From: Scatophagus argus | Taxonomy: Eukaryota > Chordata > Actinopteri > Scatophagidae | Assembly: GCF_020382885.2 (NCBI RefSeq) | Contig: NC_058502.1 | Span: forward strand, 12,799,950 to 12,863,949 | Reading direction: 5' to 3' | Length of the DNA: 64,000 nucleotides | Part shown: piece after piece, positions 1 through 10,998 of the stretch | How the letters are laid out: the number at the start of each line of letters is the position of its first letter | How positions within the stretch are numbered: the first letter of the stretch is position 1 | Made by a program: the position numbers and the translations under genes | The notes under the pieces: model-generated | Database searches by the model: none | The model's input: the letters and a program-made list of their open reading frames with translations, nothing else | What the model was told of the DNA's origin: nothing

Positions 1-1581
1 TTGCTTTAGTACTGGACAGGTTCAGTACATTAAATGTAGCATTACATTATGCTGCACAGCCAACCACAGTACATTTCCCTTAAAGTTTACACTGCACTTG
101 TCTTTGAAGTCATCCATTCATATGTTTTTGATTTATTCAATTATCTGCAGTAATTGACTGATAATTGACCTGTCCTCTCTATCTGGGACCAATCAAAATT
201 CAAACGTGCTATTTCTTCGGCTGAGGGAGGTTTGAACGTTTGTGTCTTTGTGATTTATTGTTGATGGATCCGTTCTTTGAAATCAGGTCTGCAGCTCAGC
301 TTTGCGGCGCTTGAGCTTTTTAGAATTTTTACTTTATACTGTATGCTGTTATCCTGTGTTGTTATCTTTTCATCTACTTCAGACTAGGGTAGAACTTGTA
401 TGATTAAATGTGTGTGAATTCCCTCTGCACAGTTCATTATTTGAAAGTAAAACAGTTCTGTTATGTTACTGGGGCAGTATGACAGGCTGCATACATTGTA
501 AAAAGCGTTCACTTATTTTGCATAGATGCTTTTTATTCAGATCTGGTTGGAATGTTAAGTTGTGAGATTTCAGTCCCTTGTGGGCAACCTGCCTCATGTA
601 CTCACATTATTACATCATTTGTTAGAGTTTATTTCAGGGATTTAGATCAGGAGGCTTTGTTTGTCACTGCAAACAAAGAGTTGATTTCCTTCATTAGTGC
701 ACATGACCTGCAATGGAAGCTCAGCTTCTTTTGGTAGGCTGGTTTATGAATTCTTTAAGAGTTTTACAGTTTCTTGTTTGGAGTCTCAGCAGCACATACA
801 CCTTGTAAGAATGACTTTGGTTTTTTTTTCACATATATATCTGCATCATCGGTCCATAAATCAGGTGTTTGTGGGTTTCTCCTCCTCAGTGTCTATTAGA
901 CTGGCACATGTTGTTATCTGAAAGGGCAATTTAAATCTACGCAGCAGCTGACCGAGGTGTTCTGTCCGCTAGAGAAGCCGTCTTTCACTGCTGACTTCGA
1001 TCAAGTTTCCTCTTTTGGCCACAGAGGCACGTTTCCTGATAATGTTGCATGTTGTGGAAACAGGAACTCGAAGGTCCCGAGGGATACACGTGTAGCCTTA
1101 AGCGTTCACACTTGTTACATTTTTAAGTCTGACCTTCTCAGACACTTTGTATTTCTTCCTTCTCTTAGTTCTCCGAGACTGAAAAGTTATTTAATTTCAG
1201 CAACAGTCATTGGGGGATGCTGAAACTGATAAGCCTTTTATCTTACTGTACAATCTGTGTGATGTTTAGTATTTCACATATCAAACTGGAATTGCCTGAC
1301 ATTACAATATTTACACTTCACTTTATTTTCACTCAGATTTGACCTGATCTGAACATTTAGTCTGATTTTTTTTTTCTTTTCTTATCACAAAGCACCAGTT
1401 GACCAGCAAGTTGTTGTACTGGTTACTGGTCTTCACTCTCCAGAATCAAAGGGACTTGGCAACACAGCGTCTACTCGATCATTGTCACCTCGTGTTGATT
1501 TTAAGTGCTTACTCTACGTGCCGTTTTGCTGAAAGGCTTTTCCTGTTTTTGTTTAGTCTCTTTATTTTTTGTGTTTGACAG
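1..1581. other. agpat5 intron, no exon seen
   Basis: This is the tail of the intron before the penultimate agpat5 exon. A pyrimidine-rich tract and AG acceptor end it at 1581. I found no earlier agpat5 exon; the exons that carry the acyltransferase motifs must lie left of the window. No recognisable repeat or RNA gene was seen. Confidence 0.55.
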
Positions 1582-3146
1582 AATTCCTGTGCAAAGAATG
1601 TCCTCGGGTCCACATACACTTCGACCGTGTGGACATAAAGGAAATTCCTGCAGAGCCAGTGTTTTTCCGCAGGTGGCTGCACGAGCGGTTCGAAATCAAG
1701 GACCGGTAAGTGTGCGTGGGTAGAAAAATTAATCATGTTGAAATTGCATGTTATCCGATCAATATGTAAACTGTGAACTGCAGCGTTGTGGGGTTTTGTT
1801 TTGTTTTGGGTTTTTTTTTGGCTTCCACACACCACCAGTTTTTTAGCACGGATTTGTGTTTTAGCTTCTGTTTGATATCTAAAAGTGCTGAAAATAATAC
1901 AGTCTTTCCGCTTGTTCTGAAAAATATGATTATGTTCTGTTCCCTTTAGTAAAGACATGTGGTTCCCAAACTGGGGCCAGGCCACAGATGAGTTATAGAG
2001 CCATGACACGGGGGCACATAACTGGGGGAAAAATGTGAACCTCATCTACAGATGACTTAATCTGATTCATGTGGGAGCAATAACCAAACAAGAGGGCTGA
2101 TGTTAAGAAGGAATCTGATTTATTCCAACCAAAATGTGAGATCCAAACAAATACGAGTCTGTCTTGTCTCGTATCAAAGCCTCAGCAGTTATTTTAGCAA
2201 AGTTTAACTTGCATTTTTCACTCATGAGTAACACAAGTCAAACACAAAGGTCATGTTCTAGATTTATTATTAAATCAGTATTTCAACTTCACTGAATGAT
2301 GTTAAAAGTCCATTTATTTAAGAGCTGAAATGATTCCTGGATGAATCTGCAATTGTTTTGAGTATGGAATTCTTCTTTTTTTTAACCAATTAATCTTTTT
2401 AGAACCAATAATGTGACAACTTTAGTTTGTTTTGCCATCTTTTCTTAGTCTTCTTTGACAGTTAACTGAATATCTTTGGGTTTGGGGGCTGTTGGTCAGA
2501 CAAGACAGGACACTTGAATAAGTCGGATTAGACTTTGAGACATTTTACTGGCAGGTTTTTGTTATAATATGGTGTTTCATGAACCAAATGATTTGTCAGT
2601 TAGTAATGAAAAAATAAGGAGATTAAGGGATAGTGAAAATAATAATTTGTAGCAGCCCCTTACTGAAGTGTTTTGAGATAATAGTTGTTGCTGTTGTCTT
2701 AAATACATTCAAGATAGAAAGTTAGAAAGATCGCAGAGCCCAAGACTAGTCAAGCCACAAAAAGCAACAGCATGATTTGGCTGCAATATTTGTGGTGTAA
2801 AAATCCTGATGTGCACTTTTTCAGAACTTGTTGTGTTTCACTTTGTAGTTTCTTTTTTTTCTTTTTTGTGCGTTTCTAAGACGGGCTGAATTCCTAAGAG
2901 AGTTATCTGTCTTTTCAAAGGTTGCTGACGGACTTCTACAAGTCGGAGGATGCAGACAAAATATGCAAGTTCCCCGGAGAAGGCAGACCTTCTCCTCTGA
3001 ACCTCTCTAAAACTCTCCCATCTGTGGTTATCTTGGGGGGACTGACACTGCCGATGCTTCTGACGGAGAACGGCAGGAAACTGTACGTGAGAACCTGGGT
3101 TTACGGGACACTGCTGGGCTGGCTGTGGGTGAACGTTTTTCCTTAA
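1582..3146 (+). CDS. agpat5: agpat5, 1-acylglycerol-3-phosphate acyltransferase epsilon (3' part)
   Basis: These are the last two coding exons, 1582-1705 and 2921-3146, with the TAA stop at 3144-3146. The donor at 1706 is GTAAGT. Phase joins as R (CG|G) followed by LLTDFYKSED. The first exon reads EFLCKECPRVHIHFDRVDI and then RRWLHERFEIKD, the C-terminal hallmark of AGPAT5. The last exon carries two hydrophobic stretches (LPSVVILGGLTLPML and a final segment rich in W and L), fitting membrane anchoring. In the family the enzyme acylates lysophosphatidic acid to phosphatidic acid in ER or mitochondrial membranes; the catalytic HX4D block lies in exons outside the window. About 116 C-terminal residues are present. 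AGPAT5 is clearly preferred over AGPAT3/4 from the KECP and RRWLHERFE strings. Confidence 0.93.
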
Positions 3147-4990
3147 TGAACAGGGGGCGGTGGCTGCCACGACGAGACGCACAAAAGACACGGAGAGACG
3201 GTGCCATTTTCCTGTGACAGATTCACGCAAGGTGTTTTCCAGATGCAGAGCAGCGCCTGATAAGAGGCTCAGAGATTTATCCCACATGTCTGCCTCACTG
3301 ACGACCTTGAGCTGAAAGCTAAAAGGAGATACAGAGAAATGTTAAGCTCTTAGTGCTACTTGTTCCCTCGCGTTATTTGGATTTGCAGCCTGAACTGACG
3401 AGAAAACATGAGTAAAGTATTAGATTTCTCAAAAATACCCCTTGATCTCTACTAAAATAAAGATAGCTATATACTTCTCTTTAAATAACCCTCCCCCCCT
3501 TCCCTTTATCAGATTTAGACAAAATTAGTATTCTTGCATGCTCACTTCCTCATCAAACATTGGCCAGCGGTAAAGATCTTATCACATTTATTTTTGAAAA
3601 CTCAAAACATTTAATAATCGTGGTCAGCTACTGTATGTAACTGACAATATATAGTGATGATGAATCATTAATTATTAAATGCACTGACTGGTTGACATTG
3701 ATCGGAAGTCCCAGGTCAGAAAGATTATGCACTTTGCTCATTTAAAGTGATGTTTTTTTTACATTAGTAGAACAAAACAAACATCACGCATTCCTCCATA
3801 TGGTTTCATAAATATGACACCAGCTGCATTGTTTACCATAAATATGCATCACATAGTTTTATACTGAAAATGAATGTAGCCGTTAAAAATATTTCCTTTA
3901 TGCAAAAAAAAAAAAGAGTGAATAATTGTCTTTTAATTTCCCAAGCTGAAGATTTTACTGATATTAATATCCTTACAATCTGTTGTACATTTTGGATCAA
4001 ATATTTATCACTGATGATGGCACAGTAAGCTCGTATGGAGGAGTGCATGATAAAAATGAAAATGTTCCACCAATGTAAAATATTGCTTTAAGGTTGAAAT
4101 GTCAGTCATTGCCAAAACCTGGTGTGTTTGCCATGATGTTCTACAAGTGTTTTAATTTGAACAGTACTTGTTTTAATGTCAGCCTGGATAACAAAGCAGC
4201 ATAATGTCTTTTTTTTTTTTTCTTTTGTTTGGCCTGAATACATTATATTTAGATTTGTTTGATAAAGGTTACATTGCTTTTATATGCATTTGTTACACTG
4301 AATGCTGTGCTACAGCTCACCTGAAAGTACTTACTTAGCAAAAAGCTGACAAAGCCATGTTAACAGTATGTCACAGGATCCTGTGCACTCGAAGCCATTT
4401 GTATTATAATTATCACTGTATCGTGAAATGCACTGTATGTCCATTGTTGTTTACTGTAATGAAACCATCGCATTTTTCATGAGTCACATTACATATGTGC
4501 CGTCTTGTCTTCCTCGTTAATATGTTTTCCTCATGTCTACAGTACAGTAAATCTCATGGTTCTAAACGTCACTCCAATACCTCACTTGAATAATCCTTCC
4601 TTGTTCTTAAATGACCCTTGTCAGCCTTTTTATAGTCATTTTTATCCTGACAAGATCAGACTCTAACTCATCAGGAAATTCTATGAAGACAGTATTTAAA
4701 TGCCAACGGATTTTGGAAATGTGTGCCTTCTCTTTGGAGGAGCTGGTCCTCAGCCCTCACAGAGGGCCACAGTTGCTCTTTTCCACCTGCACGTAGGTGC
4801 CGCGCTGGAGCTGCTGCTTACTGCAGCATGTGGTCACATTGTCTACACTTCATAGTGGCTTACTATGTTCTAAGAATGCATTGATTTACACTTTTCAAGG
4901 ACTCTTATTAAATGATGAAACCTTTAATGTGTTTAAGATCTGGAAATGCGGGATCAGAGTGAAATAAAAGCAATTTTCTTTGGGGAAAGT
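3147..4990 (+). other. agpat5: agpat5 3' UTR
   Basis: The AT-rich sequence after the agpat5 stop has no coding frame that resembles a protein. It is followed by a canonical AATAAA at 4963-4968, so a 3' UTR of about 1.8 kb is the simplest reading. Poly-T and poly-A runs near 3905 and 4208 are simple sequence. Confidence 0.6.
4963..4968 (+). terminator. agpat5: agpat5 poly(A) signal
   Basis: This AATAAA is followed within about 30 bp by a T/G-rich stretch (tttctttgg and gttgtttt). It is the first convincing signal downstream of the agpat5 stop. Confidence 0.55.
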
Positions 4991-5985
4991 CAAGTTTTCT
5001 CTGAGTTGTTTTAGTCTCCTGAATGTATGATTATTTAAAGTTTCTTGTCGTACAAGCATTTACTGGTCTTCTGATCAAAAGCCATTTTGACTTAGTTAAC
5101 CATGCACACCAAAGATGTTATTTTTGTCACTGTATGGTCACATCAAAAGCAGTTGTGTGAGGGCTTGAACTGCCAGAGGGACAGATTATGGCTAGACTAA
5201 ATTTTGCTGTTGGATCCATATCAACCAAACGCCTCCACACACTACTTACTGCTCTGTGTGCTTTGTGTATGTACTTTATTGCCACCATGAGCACATTAAA
5301 TACAGTGACACAGCAGACCACACATGATAGCTTTATCATAAGCACATAAACACTGACACCAACCAGTACTACTATTTTCAAATAATCTCACTTAACCCCA
5401 GGTCTTAAATCTAAATTTCTCTTTCAGGTTGTGTTACAGAATGTGACACAAATGTTTCTGATTACACACACCTTCAGTCAATTTATTGTTATTCTTTGCA
5501 GGTGCTGTTGTTTGTTTTTTGTAAACTGAATCTGCCAATCACTACAGACAGAATTATAAAAACTTGCATTTCTACACAAAACAGATTTATTGGTAAAACA
5601 CTGTAGAATTACAGCTGTTTAAATGTGATATTTACCCTACAGAGACAGTCGTTTTAGCTGAAAGAAATAATTTATCTGAGAATTGGTAGACTCAGTTTTC
5701 CAAAACATGACAATGCTTTCACAGATGGGGATAAAAACAACAGCCCCCTAACAAATAAAAAATAAGAAATGAAGTAAATGTCAATTAATAAATTGCAGGA
5801 ATAGTGTCTTTCAATTTTATATATTGTTTCATTTAATTGTCAACAAAAAAATCCATGTATCTACCAGCATTGATTTTCATGTTCTGAAATTATATTTTCC
5901 CACTTTATCAAAAGCCAGCGAATACGGCACAAACCAGTTGCGCATGCGTATTACGATTTGTGGGCAGTAACAAGGAAGTGCAGCC
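4991..5985. other. intergenic agpat5-tmem14a
   Basis: This is AT-rich intergenic sequence between the agpat5 poly(A) site and the tmem14a first exon. No gene, RNA or clear repeat was seen. The short open frames here have no recognisable family features. Confidence 0.5.
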
Positions 5986-6038
5986 ACGGTTTGACGGTAG
6001 CGTTTGAAAGTTCTGCTGCTCACCTTTTCGGACTCAAG
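5985..6038 (+). promoter_or_regulatory. tmem14a: tmem14a noncoding first exon and promoter (candidate)
   Basis: A good donor (ACTCAAG|GTATGT) at 6038/6039 follows a locally CG-containing stretch from about 5930. The first coding exon of tmem14a opens with a splice acceptor at 7016 just before its ATG, so an upstream noncoding exon is required and this is the best candidate. The transcription start is not defined. Confidence 0.45.
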
Positions 6039-6269
6039 GTATGTAATACCCCATAAACGAATTAAAGGACAGTATAGTAACAATGAGATTAAAAAAATAT
6101 ACATTTAGCATGAAAGCATGAAGCAGTAAAGTATTGGCGTGAATATGCGTGTAGGTCTGTCTGTACGCGTCTTCTGTTGTTGCGTTATATTTTAGTCTTT
6201 TAAGGTCTCATAGCGACATCTACAGGACCGTCTGGCTTGTTTTAGTAAATGCGTATAGATAAAGGTAAA

Positions 6270-6680
6270 ATACACAGAGTCTTTCTGTGGGAATTTTTGC
6301 CCATTCATGCAGTACAGCGTTTGCGAGGTCAGGAACTGATGTTGGACTAAAAACTCTGGCTCACAGTCTCTGTTCCAGTTCATCCCGAAGGTGTTTGATG
6401 GGGTTGAGGTCAGGGCTCGATGTGGGCCAGTCAAGTTCTTCCGCACCAAACTCATCCAACAGTCTTTATGGACTTTGCTTTGTGCACTGGGGCACAGTCA
6501 TGCTGGAATAGAAAAGGACCTTCCCCAAACTGTTGCCACAAAGTTAGAAGCACAGTATTGTCTAGAATGTCTTGGTATGCTGAAGCATTAGGATTTCCCT
6601 TCACTGGAAGTAAAGGGCCAAGCCCAACCCCTGAAAAACAGCCTCATCCCAATACTTTTGTATATAAAGTGTACAGAGAA
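6270..6680 (-). mobile_element. Tc1/mariner-superfamily DNA transposon relic
   Basis: Read on the minus strand, the block contains a degenerate transposase tail: LDWPTSSPDLNP, corresponding to the W(P)SPDLNPIE motif around the third catalytic acidic residue, and further on WAKIPTE. Several stops and shifts interrupt it. The right end (CCCAATACTTTTGTATATA) resembles the terminal repeat of this common fish family; the matching left end is missing. It lies in tmem14a intron 1. The subfamily is uncertain. Confidence 0.7.
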
Positions 6681-7023
6681 TACTAAAATTAAAGTGTTAT
6701 TATGTTGAAAAGTGTAAGACAAGGTAAACTTGTTGGTGGTAAAACCTGATTTACTCTTATTCTTGTTAGGCCGGTCTTTTAAAGAAGCGTTAACGCCCGA
6801 GATAGTTAAAAAGCAACAGTCTATTTCTTGTTGCTTTAATGGCACTAAGCTTACTTCATTTACTTTTTTTTAACTCGAGTATACTTGAGACTTTTGGAAA
6901 TAAATTAGATCACCTGTCTACTTCAGTGTTTTTGAAAACTTTGCTGTTTAAAGTGTAAGTTCATCACGAATAACAACAGTGCCTGATTTTGCCTGATTCT
7001 GTTTTTATGTTTAAAGCCTTGTG

Positions 7024-7727
7024 ATGGCAGTGGACTGGATTGGATTCAGCTATGCTGCAGCCATCATCTTCGGAGGATTTATGGGATACAAGAGAAAAGG
7101 TCACGGCTCACACTTGATGATGTCATCTATTTATTGTGTGATGAAGTTCAACCAAAGACTTCTGTGCCACCTGATTCATTTGTTAAATAATTAACTCTGA
7201 TTATCCTCTTGTATGTCTCTTTCATCGTAGGCAGTGTGATGTCCCTGATGGCCGGTTTAGTTTTTGGTGGATTTTCTGCTTATGGCGCATACAATGTCTC
7301 TTATGACTCAAAGGACATCAAGGTCTCGTTGTGTGAGTTAAGCTTATTCTCATGTGCTGTTTTTCAGAGAATTGTTTAGAACATCCAGTCAGAATCATAT
7401 CACGGTGTTCTTCTTGGTTTCAGTGGCCGCAGGAGTCCTCGCAGTCGTGATGGGAATGAGATACAAGAAATCTGGAAAATTAATGCCTGCTGGCATTATG
7501 TCTGGGCTAAGGTATAGCCTAAAGAATCATTCACATTTCATGTCAGGAAAGTCTGAAAGTTTTAGGGAATTTCTCCTCCAATATCAGTGTAAATTGGAAG
7601 TGCTGTTGTGGAATAAGAGTTGAGCAGTTCAGTGACTGTGAAATGATCTTACAGACTTGCTGATTTGCTTTTTCTTTCTCACAGCTTGCTGATGGTGTTT
7701 CGGCTGTTACTACTCATCATGGTGTAA
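7024..7727 (+). CDS. tmem14a: tmem14a, transmembrane protein 14A
   Basis: There are four coding exons: 7024-7099, 7231-7332, 7424-7511 and 7685-7727, 309 nt in all, giving 102 residues plus TAA. The acceptor before the first coding exon is at 7016 and the ATG follows 7 bp later. The protein starts MAVDWIGFSYAAAIIFGG and continues GYKRKGSVMSLMAGLVFGG, then GMRYKKSGKLMPAGIMSG, the TMEM14 signature. Four short hydrophobic helices are visible and the end is LLLLIMV. The start and length fit TMEM14A (human about 99 aa) better than TMEM14C, which has a longer N-terminus. TMEM14A is described as a small mitochondrial/ER membrane protein that restrains apoptosis; that is family knowledge. Its last exon is the left limit of the tandem duplication in this window. 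Confidence 0.92.
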
Positions 7728-8147
7728 CTGGTGGAACAACACTGACCAGATGGAGGGTTTTCTGTCTCTCACTGAAGAAGCCTTGTTTTAAAGGAACCAT
7801 CGTTCCCAGCTATCATACTAAAACTTGTGTGTTGTGTGGTAACTTAACTTTAATGTTACTAGATACCTTGCAAAAGGCACCAGTGGGTGTTAAACAGATG
7901 TAAGATTAATTACTACTCCAGTGGTGGCAGCACACCAGATTTTCTCAAGCTTTGCAGGTGCTGTTGTTTGTTTTGGCAGCGGTTCACATCATACAACAAA
8001 AGCTGTCAGTGTTAGCAGAAATAATCATGTCAAAAAAAAAAAAAGGGAACAAGTTTAAAGAATAACATTTATATTCCTGACTGCCCACATGCTATGTCTT
8101 TTATGATTAAAGTTAATATGTTTGTGATTTTTTTCTTATCAAAACTG

Positions 8148-8153
8148 AATAAA
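8148..8153 (+). terminator. tmem14a: tmem14a poly(A) signal
   Basis: This AATAAA lies about 420 bp after the tmem14a stop. It sits some 140 bp before the opposed GST-A poly(A) signal, so the two genes are convergent and nearly abutting. The right duplicate lacks this stretch. Confidence 0.5.
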
Positions 8154-8287
8154 TGAATGCGATTCTTAAATTAATGCTTCTCTTTGTATGTTCAAGGTGT
8201 CGCGGTAGCCCACACTCTGTGGGAGAAAAAGAAGAGACAGAACAAAAACACAGCAACTTCACAAATGTTCCACAAATATTAACACCG

Positions 8288-8293
8288 TTTATT
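8288..8293 (-). terminator. GST-A poly(A) signal
   Basis: TTTATT on the plus strand is AATAAA on the minus strand, about 200 bp past the GST-A stop. The same signal is kept in GST-B at 14824-14829. Confidence 0.55.
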
Positions 8294-8491
8294 AGAGCTT
8301 TCACATTAAAAGGACAAATTACACTGATTATTTTCAAGCTAAATGACGTGTTATTTTGAGATGTACAGTGCAGTACTCATCTCATTCATAAACTGGTAAA
8401 TGCAACTGATCCATATGCCTTACAGGCTGTGCCTACACAATCAATCATTCACTCTGCCATTATGAGAAAGGTACCTGAACTTTTACAGAGT

Positions 8492-10132
8492 TCATGGCAG
8501 TGGAAGTTTAATTTGTAACACCTCCATGGCCGTCTTCAATAATTTTTCATCTGGCTGTGGCTTCCTCTTGCTGCCTGGCTGAAGGAACCTGTTGATGGCG
8601 GGAATCTGGATCATCCTGCCCTGGAAAGACTTGAACAGACATTGACATGGTTGTTAACAGCATTCTGCAATTTCATAGGAGCAAATTATTTTTTGTTTGT
8701 TGTCCCTTTATTTATCCAGCTTTGTGCAGTTTGTTACTTTGACACATTTACCTTAACGCTGGGAAAATCTGCAAGAATTCCAGGGAATTTCTCCTCCAAC
8801 ATCAGGGTGCATTCAAGCAGCTGCACATCTGCGCAGCTTAGTTTACCTCCCACCAGGTAGATGGACCCGGACAACACCTGAGAAGTTAGTCAAAGACACA
8901 CAGCATCTCGTCTAGTTAACGTAAATTATAACATTTAATCACCATCAACAGGTCAATTTTCCACATTTAAGGGTTTTTAAGCAAGATTGTTATCAGTTAT
9001 CCCACAGCACCATTGGACATAATATGTAACCTGAGCCGTACCTTTTCAAACACTGGAAGGTAGCGCTCTTTGGCTTTACTCAGAATGTTGTCCAGTTGTG
9101 GTTTGGGGTCTTGGGTGAAGGGCAACTTCATGATCATTTCCATAAGGTCCATCAGTCCCTCTGAGTACATGTTGATCCTGAGGGAAAGCATCATCATATA
9201 CTGTGACACATTCACCCATTAAGATCACATGATACAGTAGACACTCCCATCATTATATTAGAAAGGAAGTGGATCATACATTACGCGGTCTTTGATATCT
9301 TTTCCATGAAGATTGTACTTCTCTGCGATGTAATTCAAAATTGCCTTTGTCTGAATAAGCTTCATGCCATCAATTTCCACCAGGGGAACTTGCTGGAACA
9401 TGAGAGCTCCATCTGCAGAGAAAACATAGCATTGGGTAATTCTATTACTTGACTCATCTCATCTCATTTGCACTATTACTTGTCTCACTTGCACTATTCC
9501 TCATTTGCACAACTCTGCAATACTGTTGCCATCTGGTCCCTATTCACTGGTTATATCTTTTATTCTGCTTGTTTTTATATTTATGTAGTGTTGTTTATAT
9601 TAATAGCATTAGTATTGTAGGTTTTGGGCTTATACCGGGACCAGGGAAACTAATTTCGTTCCACCTCATGTTTCTACATGTGTGAAATGACAATAAAGCT
9701 CCTTGAATCCTTGAATCCTTCAGGAGGGCACTCCCCATGGTAAAACATTAATTTACCTTGTCAGTTCACAGGTCATAAAGCCAAGAATTATAAATTGCAC
9801 TCTCATCCTTGGTTGCATCATTAGTGGGCTGAAGTTAACAGATAAGCAAATGGAAAAACCAACGTAACTTGGAAAATATCCAGAAATCAACTCACCACTT
9901 AGGAGTTTTTCATACTGATCACGAGTTGTCAGGTACATCTCATCAAACTGTGAACGTGAAATTACACATTTAGAGGACATTCAGGAAGTTTTCGGGTTCA
10001 CAAAGGACAGCAAAGTTTCACTTTAAAATCAAAGCCTTCACTAACCTCCACTTCTGCAACTGTCAAAAGCCAGCGGATTGATTCCATCTTCCCTCTCCCG
10101 TTGAAGTAGTGCAACACAACTCTTCCAGACAT
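8492..10132 (-). CDS. gsta: alpha-class glutathione S-transferase, copy A (gsta4-like)
   Basis: Six coding exons, in gene order: 10132-10046, 9947-9896, 9412-9280, 9177-9042, 8877-8752, 8629-8492. They total 672 nt, 223 residues. The start [20 protein letters not shown] holds the alpha-class glutathione-binding Tyr (LHYFNGRG). Exon 3 gives [18 protein letters not shown], the G-site loop with the QTKAI serine/threonine turn. The C-terminal domain includes [13 protein letters not shown], the N-capping box region (S/T-x-x-D). The enzyme conjugates glutathione to electrophiles in the cytosol; closest in style to GSTA4, but class position should be tested. The last exon differs from copy B: after PQPDE it reads [17 protein letters not shown] instead of [16 protein letters not shown], so the C-terminal substrate-site helix has changed. 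It is convergent with tmem14a. Confidence 0.93.
9446..9722 (+). mobile_element. LINE 3' tail in GST-A intron 2
   Basis: A 5'-truncated non-LTR tail ends in AATGACAATAAAGCTCC followed by TTGAATCC repeats, the usual self-priming style tail of L2/Rex-type elements in fish. The same tail lies in GST-B at 15980-16271, so it was inserted before the duplication. No coding part remains. Confidence 0.65.
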
Positions 10133-10159
10133 GGCTATGGTGTTTCAGAAACGTAAATC

Positions 10160-10400
10160 TCTAAAACTAGAAAGAGGAAATATCACATATTAGTAACATA
10201 ACCAAAACAGAATTTAAGCATTTGGAAAGTTCCCTTACTTGGTACAAAGCAGCAGCTGCCGCGGAGAAACCAAGGTGAAAAGTGGAGCAAATGTGAAGTT
10301 GAAGTCGTTATATAACAACTAATGCAGCGTCCAAAAAAAATAGTAGCGACTGGGGAGCATTGAAAAACTGTGATTGGTTGGTTCTGGCCAATAGAAACGT
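10160..10400 (-). promoter_or_regulatory. GST-A promoter and noncoding first exon
   Basis: On the minus strand there is a TATA box (GTTATATAAC, 10307-10316) and CCAAT-type motifs around 10370-10395 (ATTGG and CCAAT on either strand). A noncoding exon of roughly 45 bp ends at a GTAAGG donor at 10239/10238. An acceptor near 10166 (TTTCTAG) leads into the ATG exon. The transcription start is inferred at about 10283. Confidence 0.6.
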
Positions 10401-10604
10401 GAGTTATTAGCATTTATGCCAATTGGCATCATGGGGAAAAAAATGCTAACTACTAACTGTGTTTATTCGATCCTTTTTTTTCCGAAGTTCGAATAGTGGA
10501 GATAGTTTACCTTAACCTTAACTTAATAAACTGCCAGGTGGACTGTATACATCGCGACATTTGAAGATATTTTAAACCGTGAGAGTAAAGGGTTGTGATA
10601 ACTA

Positions 10605-10670
10605 ATATTATATATGAGCCAACAGCATTATACTTAATTTGGCTGCGAGGGCGAATTCGCTGCTACGTCC
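10605..10670 (+). pseudogene. 7SK promoter with truncated 7SK 5' end
   Basis: The left duplicate keeps the AT-rich box (TTATATATGA) that in the right copy lies about 30 bp upstream of 7SK. At the expected distance, from about 10641, it reads GGCTGCGAGGGCGA and then GCTGC, closely like the conserved 5' end of vertebrate 7SK (GGATGTGAGGGCGATCTGGC from memory). After about 30 bp the likeness stops and cilk1 intron sequence begins. I infer a 7SK copy deleted from about position 30 onward. Confidence 0.5.
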
Positions 10671-10998
10671 GAGAGCCTAAAACCAACAGCACACAGAAAT
10701 CATCTTCTGCTCTTAGAGTTGACGTGTGAGTTTAAGCTATGAGGAAGTTTAGACAGAAACTTGCTGAATTGGTGTAAAAGAAACAGCACAAAAGTGTGAG
10801 ACAGCTGCACAACAGATGCTTGCACCATAATCACTGCATTACCCACAAATCATCAAGTCATCATGGAGCTCCTTATAACTTAAAATTTAATTTAACCTAA
10901 ACAGATTCACAGGGTCTGACAACAAAACACTGTTTGTACATTAAACATTACATGTGCTAGTTAATGTTTGTGATTCAGTTGTGAGGTTCACTGATCCA

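Larger units (their letters stand above)
7778..10617. repeat. segmental duplication, left copy (tmem14a 3' end + GST-A + 7SK promoter)
   Basis: This segment matches 14322-17183 almost base for base, including GST exons, introns, promoter and a LINE tail inside an intron. It starts in the 3' UTR of tmem14a (AAGCCTTGTTTTAAAGG) and ends in the TATA region of a 7SK promoter. Indels include a stretch around the tmem14a poly(A) signal that only this copy has. Identity looks well above 95 percent over long runs, so the event is fairly recent; I did not compute a value. Confidence 0.9.

Noticed and set aside
1509-2045. 178-codon minus-strand frame
   Set aside because: It runs across the agpat5 exon and intron in antisense and shows no family features; the agpat5 exon explains the coding signal.
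2838-3287. 149-codon minus-strand frame
   Set aside because: Antisense of the agpat5 last exon.
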